Source: Myxococcales bacterium
Lineage (GTDB): Bacteria > Myxococcota_A > Bradymonadia > Bradymonadales > Bradymonadaceae
Reading direction: 5' to 3'
Length of the DNA: 7,663 bases
Assembly: GCA_007120915.1 (NCBI GenBank)
Contig: SKMT01000467.1
Span: 1-7,663 of the forward strand
Shown here: positions 1 through 5,188 of the stretch, piece by piece
Position numbering within the stretch: position 1 is the first letter of the stretch
How the letters are laid out: each line of letters opens with the position of its first letter
The notes under the pieces: model-generated
What the model saw: the letters and a program-made list of their open reading frames with translations, nothing else
The model's database searches: none
What the model was told of the DNA's origin: nothing
Made by a program: the position numbers and the translations under genes

Positions 1-83
1 ACCGAACCTCAGTCCCCCGGGCAGCCTGAACTACGGCTAGCCCGGGGCTACCGGTCGAGCAACCAACCTCCGCCAACCACCAA
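1..83. repeat. 83-bp repeat module, copy 1
   Basis: This block is identical base for base to positions 122-204, a direct repeat at a distance of 121 bp. It consists of about 72 bp of unique sequence followed by the first heptamers of a short tandem array. The window begins at the start of the match, so the repeat may extend further upstream. It contains no credible gene: the reading frame across it on the minus strand is a repetitive W/V/L/G string. It resembles intergenic interspersed repeats, but I do not recognise a named family. Confidence 0.9.
15..47. repeat. Hairpin inside repeat module, copy 1
   Basis: The outer arms CCCCGGGC (15-22) and GCCCGGGG (40-47) pair over 8 bp. They continue inward as AGCC (23-26) with GGCT (35-38), leaving A39 bulged and an 8-nt loop (27-34). 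The total is 12 bp, very GC-rich. No T-tract follows on either strand, so a classical terminator is unlikely. A REP-like palindrome or RNA processing element is possible. Confidence 0.75.
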
Positions 84-118
84 CCACCAACCAATAACCA
101 ATAACCGATAGCCAATAA
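73..118. repeat. Short heptamer array (CCAACCA / CCAATAA), imperfect
   Basis: Two CCAACCA units (73-86) are followed by a 4-base partial unit (87-90), two CCAATAA units (91-104), a variant CCGATAG (105-111) and a final CCAATAA (112-118). The array fills the gap between the two 83-bp modules and uses the same two unit types as the longer array at 194-277, with decay. Confidence 0.8.
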
Positions 119-121
119 CCC

Positions 122-204
122 ACCGAACCTCAGTCCCCCGGGCAGCCTGAACTACGGCTAGCCCGGGGCTACCGGTCGAGCAACCAACCTCCGCCAACCA
201 CCAA
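122..204. repeat. 83-bp repeat module, copy 2
   Basis: Second copy of the block at 1-83, with no mismatch by direct comparison. It leads directly into a longer heptamer array (194-277). Perfect identity between the copies points to recent duplication, gene conversion or unequal recombination. Confidence 0.9.
136..168. repeat. Hairpin inside repeat module, copy 2
   Basis: Exact copy of the hairpin at 15-47, shifted by 121 bp: an 8-bp outer stem, a one-base bulge, a 4-bp inner stem and an 8-nt loop. No T-tract follows it. Confidence 0.75.
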
Positions 205-277
205 TAACCAATAACCAACCACCAATAACCAACCACCAATAACCAACCACCAATAACCAATAACCAACCACCAATAA
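194..277. repeat. Perfect 12-unit heptamer array of two unit types
   Basis: Twelve consecutive heptamers occur without interruption. With A = CCAACCA and B = CCAATAA the order is A B B A B A B A B B A B. Every unit matches exactly. The array ends at the GC-rich sequence from 278. It is a microsatellite-type repeat expected to vary in copy number through replication slippage. It is not a CRISPR array: there are no spacers and the units are too short. Confidence 0.9.
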
Positions 278-294
278 CGGGCCGCAGGCCTTTA

Positions 295-328
295 CTTCTG
301 CACGAGGTGATTATTCTGGGTGCAGAAG
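295..328. promoter_or_regulatory. 9-bp inverted repeat in leader of first lipoprotein gene
   Basis: CTTCTGCAC (295-303) and GTGCAGAAG (320-328) are exact reverse complements around a 16-nt loop. It lies about 170 bp upstream of the first lipoprotein start, between the repeat locus and the gene. It could be a regulatory dyad or an RNA hairpin. No T-tract follows it. Its function is unknown. Confidence 0.4.
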
Positions 329-367
329 AGTACCAGACCACGACACCTTCTGGGTGGGGCAACCGAT

Positions 368-384
368 ACACCGGCCACCGGTGT
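368..384. promoter_or_regulatory. Small 7-bp hairpin in the leader
   Basis: ACACCGG (368-374) pairs with CCGGTGT (378-384) around a 3-nt loop. It is compact and GC-rich and lies in the leader of the first lipoprotein gene. I found no convincing sigma70-type promoter between 278 and 480, so its relation to the transcription start cannot be stated. Confidence 0.35.
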
Positions 385-483
385 GTTTCTGCATCGAGAC
401 CGGGCCCAACGGTTGTTCTTTGCGTACTCCGAGCGCCGTACGAGTGGAGGTCAAAGATGTAGTGGACACTAACTGGACGACAC

Positions 484-488
484 GGAGG
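484..488 (+). promoter_or_regulatory. Ribosome binding site of first lipoprotein gene
   Basis: GGAGG lies 7 nt before the ATG at 496, a near-ideal Shine-Dalgarno site that fixes the start codon. Confidence 0.85.
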
Positions 489-495
489 ATTTTCG

Positions 496-2070
496 ATGAG
501 CACTGATTTTAGACGCTGGCCGCTGCTTTTGCTGATCGCTGCACTGACGGCGGGATTGCTCGGCTGTCCCGATCCGGACCCCGATCCCGATGATTTGTCG
601 ATTACGGTCCAGGACCAGGACCTTCAGTTCGACGAACGTGACACTATTACCGTTGAGGAAGCGACCATCGACGCCGACGGGTTTGCCGTGCTGTTTGCCG
701 ATGATGACGGCCAACCCGACACCGAACCGCTGGGCGCCTCGGAGTTGATCGACTCCGGCGATCACGAGGACTTTGAGATTCAGCTCGATGATCCGATCGA
801 AGATGACCAGACGATGTGGGCGGTACTGCACTACGATGACGACCGTGGTGAGTTTGAGCGCACGGACAAACAGCCGCCGGTCACCGACGCCGACGGCCAG
901 CGCGTGTTGGACGACTTCGAGGTGACCGTCGAAGAAGATCCGCCGGACGTGATGCTGACGATCGACGATCAGACACTTCCCGAGGACGAAGCGGACATCA
1001 TCACCGTTGATATGGCGCGCATCGACGCCGACGGATTCGTCGTCATCTACGACGAAGACGACGGAGAGCCCGACGATGACATCGGCTTCGAGTTCATCGA
1101 AGAGGGCACTCACGAGGACTTCGACGTCGATCTGGATCGCGATGTCGACGACGGGGAGACACTCTGGGGTCGGCTCCATTACGACGAAGAGGGCGATGAA
1201 TTCGAGGATGAAGACACCCATCCTGTCGTCACCGACGCCGACGGCGATCCTGTCGAAGACTCCTTCGTCGTCACCGTCGACGAAGATCCGCCCGATCCGC
1301 CGGAGGATGAGCCCTACATCGACATCGATGACCAGACGCTCGACGATCTCTCCACGATCATCGAAGTCGACGAGGTCAACGCCATCGACGACGGCTGGGT
1401 GACCATCCACGACGAAGAGTGCGACGAGCGAGGAGACGTACTCGGCTACGAGTCCGTTGACGAAGGGCTCACCTCCGATCTCGACGTCGAACTCGACCAA
1501 CCGGCCGCCGACCTGGACGACTCCGCCGACCTGTGTGCGGCGCTGTATGTCGACGACAATGACGACTTCGACGAAGATGACGCCGACTTCGCCGAGGATG
1601 ATGACGGCGACCCGGTGCTCGAAGACTTCACCGTCGATGTCGAAGATGGCACTCCGGCCGCCCGGATCACCATCGACACCGACACTCCGCCGGCGTACAC
1701 CCTCGAACAGGTCGAACCGACCACCTTCGAAGACGACTTCGAGACCGACAACGACGTGCTGGAGATGGTCTTCGTCGAAGAGTGGCGCTACGAAATCGCC
1801 AACCTCGACACCGACGACAACCCCCTCGAATTTCTCAACGAGGAGGATGAGGCGCTTCTGTCTCAGGACTTCGACGCGCCCCTCGAGCAAGTCGCGACCA
1901 TCGACTGGGAGGAGCGCGACGACAACTTCCTGTTCACCGTCAGCGAAGACTTCTACGACGACACCGGTGTCATCGACGAAGAAGAACTCGACGGCTCCGA
2001 CGCCGTCGACGCCTACCACAGCGCTGACCAGGCCAATTTGTTCGGCCCTGTGGATTACCGATCGCAGTAA
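496..2070 (+). CDS. Acidic lipoprotein: three DUF7282-like repeats plus a degenerate cupredoxin domain
   Basis: Encodes 524 aa. Residues 1-24 form a lipoprotein signal peptide (RR, hydrophobic core, lipobox LLGC with C24 lipidated); P25 at the +2 position suggests outer-membrane sorting if the usual Lol rule holds. An Asp-Pro linker is followed by three related domains at about 34-146, 153-262 and 274-382. Each runs from a 'I-x-DQ-x-L' strand through 'DGFxVI', a 'GTHEDF'-like strand and 'LWxxLHYD' to a closing 'DSFxVTV'. This pattern resembles DUF7282, which I know mainly from haloarchaea (recalled, not searched). Repeat 3 has C309 and C347, a likely disulfide. The C-terminal part (about 387-524) aligns with the cupredoxin domain of the next gene, but the copper-ligand positions are N442, S509, Q512 and L515, and there is a 14-residue acidic insertion after about 486. 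The mature protein is strongly acidic with one lysine (K125). Molecular function is unknown; a periplasmic-face or surface role is inferred. Confidence 0.9.
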   Translation: MSTDFRRWPLLLLIAALTAGLLGCPDPDPDPDDLSITVQDQDLQFDERDTITVEEATIDADGFAVLFADDDGQPDTEPLGASELIDSGDHEDFEIQLDDPIEDDQTMWAVLHYDDDRGEFERTDKQPPVTDADGQRVLDDFEVTVEEDPPDVMLTIDDQTLPEDEADIITVDMARIDADGFVVIYDEDDGEPDDDIGFEFIEEGTHEDFDVDLDRDVDDGETLWGRLHYDEEGDEFEDEDTHPVVTDADGDPVEDSFVVTVDEDPPDPPEDEPYIDIDDQTLDDLSTIIEVDEVNAIDDGWVTIHDEECDERGDVLGYESVDEGLTSDLDVELDQPAADLDDSADLCAALYVDDNDDFDEDDADFAEDDDGDPVLEDFTVDVEDGTPAARITIDTDTPPAYTLEQVEPTTFEDDFETDNDVLEMVFVEEWRYEIANLDTDDNPLEFLNEEDEALLSQDFDAPLEQVATIDWEERDDNFLFTVSEDFYDDTGVIDEEELDGSDAVDAYHSADQANLFGPVDYRSQ

Positions 2071-2110
2071 CCATCGCCGGTCTCTGAATAACCGACGGTA
2101 ACATCCAACT

Positions 2111-2147
2111 GCGCGCAGCGGGGGTCGTGCCCGCTGCGCGCTTTTTT
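2111..2147 (+). terminator. Intrinsic terminator after first lipoprotein gene
   Basis: A perfect 12-bp GC stem, GCGCGCAGCGGG (2111-2122) with CCCGCTGCGCGC (2130-2141), encloses a 7-nt loop and is followed at once by six T residues (2142-2147). It starts 40 bp after the stop codon. The two paralogous genes are therefore probably transcribed separately. Confidence 0.93.
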
Positions 2148-2241
2148 CGTGCTGCTTCCTTTTACTTTTGGCTCCAACAAGTATCCTCCCTGCATGTACG
2201 GTCGGTCGATCAACACGTAGTTCAGCAGTGACCCCCCCCCT

Positions 2242-2246
2242 GGAGG
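2242..2246 (+). promoter_or_regulatory. Ribosome binding site that decides the start of the second lipoprotein
   Basis: GGAGG ends 6 nt before ATG 2253 but only 3 nt before the in-frame GTG at 2250. The ATG is therefore preferred over the one-codon-longer GTG start. Confidence 0.8.
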
Positions 2247-2252
2247 ACTGTG

Positions 2253-3830
2253 ATGCAACCTCGTCGTTTCAAATCAATCCTGTTCGTACTCCTCTGTTGT
2301 TTCGTCACGGCTCTGACCGGGTGTCCCGACGAAGCCGATGATCCCAATGACCAGCAGCCCGACGACCCCGATGAAATCTCGATTACCATCGATGATCAGA
2401 CCCTCGATGAAGACGCCGCCGACACCATCACCGTCAACGAAGCGGTCATCGATGCTGACGGTTTCGCCGTAATCTACGAAGACGACGGCGGCGGACCCGG
2501 CGACACCATCCTGGGCGCCTCCGAGCTTCTCGATGACGACACCCATCAGGACTTCGAGATCGAACTGGATCGCGATGCCGAAGACGGCGAAACGATGTGG
2601 GGGCTGCTTCACTACGACGAGAGCGAAAGCGGTGAATTCGAAGACCCCGCCGAACAGCCCGCCGCCAGGTTCGATGACGAAGTAGTGCGCGACGACTTCC
2701 AGATCACCATCGACACCGATGAGCCGGTATCGCCCTCTATCAACATCGAAGACCAGACCCTGCCCGAAGACGAGGCCGACGCCGTCGAAATCGACTCCTA
2801 CACCATCGACGACGACGGGTTTGCCGTCATTCATGAAGACGACGACGGGCAGCCGGGCGCCATCATCGGCTACACCGACCTTCTCGAAGAGGGATCGGGC
2901 AGTGACGTTGTCGCCGATCTGAACCGGGACGCCGAAGACGGCGAAACGCTGTGGGGCATGCTGCACTACGACGCCACCGATGCCGGTTTATTCGAAGACC
3001 CCGCCGACCAGCCACCGGTGCTCGACGACGACGAGCAACCGGTAGTCGATGACTTCGAAGTCTCCGTCGATGATGAGCCACAGCCCGACCCCGACGAACC
3101 CTTCATTGACGTCAGTGACCAGACGCTCGACGGCGTGGTCGGAAATCTTTCCACCCTGATCACCGTCGACGAAGTGTACGCCGATGACATCGGCTGGGCG
3201 GTCATCCACGACGACGACTGTTCCGAAGACAGTGATATCATCGGTTATGCTTCCCTCAGCGAAGGCAATAGCTCCCAGGTCAATGTCGAGCTTTCCGAAC
3301 CGGCGGCCGACGAAGGCGACGACCGAGATCTGTGCGCAATGCTTCACGCCGACGGCGGAGATCCCGACGAGTTCCAGGAAGAGTTCGACCTTCCTGTTCT
3401 CGACAGCGACGGCAACGAAATTGGCACTACCTTCAACGTCGAGGTCGTCGAAGGTACTGCCGCAATTCGGTTCAACCTGGGAGCCGACGGCGCAGACAAC
3501 TACACGCTGCAGACCGTCGAGCCGATGGGCTACACCGACGACTTCGACGCCGACGGTGGCCTCGATGATCTCGCTCTTCGGGGCGACTGGCGCTATGAGC
3601 TGGTCAACGGAGTGACCAACGATCACCCCTTTGAGTTTCTCGATGACGCCGGTGACGCCCTTCTGTCTCAGGACACCGACGGTAGTCTGGAAGATAACGA
3701 CTCGATCGGATGGAACGCCCAGGACACCTGGGTGCGATTTACCGTCAGCGACGACTTCATCGACGACGTCGACGAGTATAGCTGCGCGGTCCACAGTACC
3801 ATGAGCGGTGCGGTAACCATTATCGACTGA
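2253..3830 (+). CDS. Acidic lipoprotein: three DUF7282-like repeats plus a copper-type cupredoxin domain
   Basis: Encodes 525 aa and is a paralog of the gene before it, with the same architecture. The signal peptide has lipobox LTGC with C24 lipidated. Three DUF7282-like domains lie at about 42-153, 162-272 and 284-398, with C323 and C361 in the third matching the Cys pair of the paralog. A C-terminal cupredoxin domain spans about 402-525. Its ligand set is complete: H458 in 'NDHPFEF', then C511, H514 and M517 in 'CAVHSTM'. This C-x2-H-x2-M loop is the short, amicyanin-type form of the plastocyanin family, so a type-1 copper site for electron transfer or copper binding is likely. By my count about 153 of 502 mature residues are Asp or Glu, nine are Arg and none is Lys. 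The protein probably faces the periplasm or cell surface. Its redox partner is not visible here. It may have its own transcript, since a terminator precedes it. Confidence 0.92.
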   Translation: MQPRRFKSILFVLLCCFVTALTGCPDEADDPNDQQPDDPDEISITIDDQTLDEDAADTITVNEAVIDADGFAVIYEDDGGGPGDTILGASELLDDDTHQDFEIELDRDAEDGETMWGLLHYDESESGEFEDPAEQPAARFDDEVVRDDFQITIDTDEPVSPSINIEDQTLPEDEADAVEIDSYTIDDDGFAVIHEDDDGQPGAIIGYTDLLEEGSGSDVVADLNRDAEDGETLWGMLHYDATDAGLFEDPADQPPVLDDDEQPVVDDFEVSVDDEPQPDPDEPFIDVSDQTLDGVVGNLSTLITVDEVYADDIGWAVIHDDDCSEDSDIIGYASLSEGNSSQVNVELSEPAADEGDDRDLCAMLHADGGDPDEFQEEFDLPVLDSDGNEIGTTFNVEVVEGTAAIRFNLGADGADNYTLQTVEPMGYTDDFDADGGLDDLALRGDWRYELVNGVTNDHPFEFLDDAGDALLSQDTDGSLEDNDSIGWNAQDTWVRFTVSDDFIDDVDEYSCAVHSTMSGAVTIID

Positions 3831-3845
3831 TCCTCGCTGTTGTAC

Positions 3846-3874
3846 CACCGGGCGGGACCAACCCCCGCCCGGTG
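3846..3874 (+). terminator. Strong hairpin between second lipoprotein gene and deoB (no T-tract)
   Basis: An 11-bp perfect stem, CACCGGGCGGG (3846-3856) with CCCGCCCGGTG (3864-3874), has a 7-nt loop and begins 15 bp after the stop codon. It is followed by a C-rich run rather than T residues. It may be a weak or factor-assisted terminator, or an mRNA 3'-end stabiliser. It lies 25 bp before the deoB ATG. Confidence 0.6.
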
Positions 3875-3899
3875 CCCCCCCATCCCCCATGGAATCACC

Positions 3900-5075
3900 A
3901 TGAGCAGTACACGTTCGTCCACCGACCGCCGCGCAGTGCTGATGGTCCTCGACAGCGTCGGCGTCGGCGAAGCTCCCGACGCCGAGCAGTTCGGAGACGT
4001 CGGCGCCGACACGCTGGGCAACATCGCCCGCACCGTCGCCGGCTTCGATCTTCCCAACCTGCGCCGCATGGGCATCGGCAATATCGAAGGCGTCGACTAC
4101 TTCGATCCGGCCGACGATCCCAGCGCCAGCTTCGGGCGCATGCAGGAGCAGTCCAACGGCAAGGATACCGCCACCGGCCACTGGGAGTTCGGCGGCATCA
4201 TCATGGAAGAGGGATTTCGCACCTTCCCCGACGGCTTCGGCGACGACATCATCGACCCGTTCTGTGAGGCCATCGGCGTCGACGGTGTGCTGGGCAACCG
4301 GCCCGAAAGCGGCACGGTGATCATCGAGCAGCTCGGAAGAGAGCACGAACAGACCGGACAGCCCATCGTCTACACCTCGGCGGATCCGGTCTTCCAGATC
4401 GCAGCCCACGAAGACGTGGTAGACGTCGACACGCTGTATGACTGGTGCAAAGCGGCCTACGACATTGTCATCCCTCAGGGCATCTCCCGTGTGATCGCCC
4501 GACCCTTCGTGGGCGAATGGCCCGACTACGAGCGTACCGCCCGCCGTAAAGATTTTTCCTGTCCCCCACCCCAAAACACCGTCCTCGACGCACTGAAGGA
4601 CGCCGGCGTGCGCACCACAGGCGTCGGAAAAATCGGCGACATCTTCAGCGGTCAGGGGCTGACCGACCAGATCAAAACCCGGGACAACGACCACGGCGTC
4701 GAAGTCACGCTGAACTGTCTGGGCGACCGAAACGGGCTGATCTTTGTGAACCTGGTGGACTTCGACTCCAAATTCGGCCACCGCCGAAATCCCGAAGGCT
4801 ACGCCGACGCGCTGATGCGGTTTGACGACCAGCTTCCGGTTCTGCTGCAGGCGATGGACCAGGGCGACCTGCTGATCATCACCGCCGATCACGGCAACGA
4901 TCCCACCTACGAGGGCACCGACCACACCCGGGAGTACGTCCCGCTGCTGGTCTACGAAAAGCAGGGACAAACAAACGGGCGCAACCTCGGCACTCGCAGC
5001 ACCTTCGCCGACATCGGCGCCTCGATTGCCGACTTCTTCGACGTCGACTGGGACGTGGGGCAATCCTTTCTGTAA
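3900..5075 (+). CDS. deoB: Phosphopentomutase
   Basis: Encodes 391 aa, normal for the family. DeoB interconverts ribose 1-phosphate and ribose 5-phosphate (and the deoxy forms) in the cytoplasm, linking nucleoside breakdown to the pentose phosphate pathway. It belongs to the alkaline phosphatase superfamily and uses two Mn ions and a phosphothreonine. Compared with the Bacillus cereus enzyme as I recall it, all key residues are present: D18 in 'VLDSVGVGEAPDAEQFGD', phospho-accepting T90 in 'GKDTATGHWE', D289 and H294 in 'VDFDSKFGHRR', D330-H331 in 'ITADHGND' and H342 in 'GTDHTREYVPLL'. The start at ATG 3900 gives the family's usual short N-terminus; an in-frame TTG at 3840 would add 20 residues and run through the hairpin. 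The Shine-Dalgarno is weak (GGA at 3891-3893). No other deo gene is nearby, so it is not in a classical deo operon. Confidence 0.97.
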   Translation: MSSTRSSTDRRAVLMVLDSVGVGEAPDAEQFGDVGADTLGNIARTVAGFDLPNLRRMGIGNIEGVDYFDPADDPSASFGRMQEQSNGKDTATGHWEFGGIIMEEGFRTFPDGFGDDIIDPFCEAIGVDGVLGNRPESGTVIIEQLGREHEQTGQPIVYTSADPVFQIAAHEDVVDVDTLYDWCKAAYDIVIPQGISRVIARPFVGEWPDYERTARRKDFSCPPPQNTVLDALKDAGVRTTGVGKIGDIFSGQGLTDQIKTRDNDHGVEVTLNCLGDRNGLIFVNLVDFDSKFGHRRNPEGYADALMRFDDQLPVLLQAMDQGDLLIITADHGNDPTYEGTDHTREYVPLLVYEKQGQTNGRNLGTRSTFADIGASIADFFDVDWDVGQSFL

Positions 5076-5105
5076 GTCCTCCCCCTTCGCGCAGCCCCCG
5101 CCTCC

Positions 5106-5168
5106 ATGACCACCTCTCCCCCCCAACTCGGCCCTTTCGAACTGGCCGATCCGCTCGGTGAGGGGCGA
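5106..5168 (+). pseudogene. Remnant of the 5' end of a Ser/Thr protein kinase gene
   Basis: An ATG 30 bp after the deoB stop opens a 43-codon frame ending at TAG 5235-5237. Its first 20 residues, MTTSPPQLGPFELADPLGEG, read like the start of a bacterial Hanks-type kinase: a short tail, the 'GPFELxxPLGEG' strand and the opening of the glycine-rich ATP loop. From residue 21 the similarity stops, with no 'GMGxV' continuation and no kinase lysine, and the frame then runs antisense into the end of the phospholipase D-like gene. The C-rich leader without a Shine-Dalgarno matches that of the 7050 gene. I infer a truncated kinase gene; a chance resemblance over 20 residues is the alternative. Confidence 0.45.
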
Positions 5169-5188
5169 GAGACATTCTTGACCGCTTC

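Noticed and set aside
1..277. CRISPR array
   Set aside because: There are only two long repeats with no unique spacer between them, just a degenerate heptamer array, and no cas genes are present.
48..503. A 151-residue minus-strand frame through the repeat locus
   Set aside because: Much of it translates the heptamer arrays into a V/I/G/Y/W/L string, it has no ribosome binding site, and it ends in repeat sequence.
469..2019. A 516-residue open frame antisense to the first lipoprotein gene
   Set aside because: It is the mirror of GAC/GAA/GAT-rich codons, which read as GTC/TTC/ATC on the other strand and so lack stops. The Val/Phe/Asp-rich product has no domain, and the + strand gene has a ribosome binding site, signal peptide and terminator.
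1960..2070. Frameshift explaining the missing copper ligands of the first cupredoxin
   Set aside because: I read the other two + frames across the ligand loop and neither restores a C-x2-H-x2-M motif. The existing frame aligns without gaps to the paralog through the loop.
3840..3899. Upstream TTG start for deoB, adding 20 residues
   Set aside because: The extension would be translated through an 11-bp hairpin and has no family counterpart; the ATG at 3900 gives the normal DeoB N-terminus.
5128..5149. Convergent terminator between deoB and the phospholipase D-like gene (TCGGCC / GGCCGA)
   Set aside because: It is only a 6-bp stem with a 10-nt loop and no T-tract, and it lies within the kinase-like coding remnant; too weak to call.
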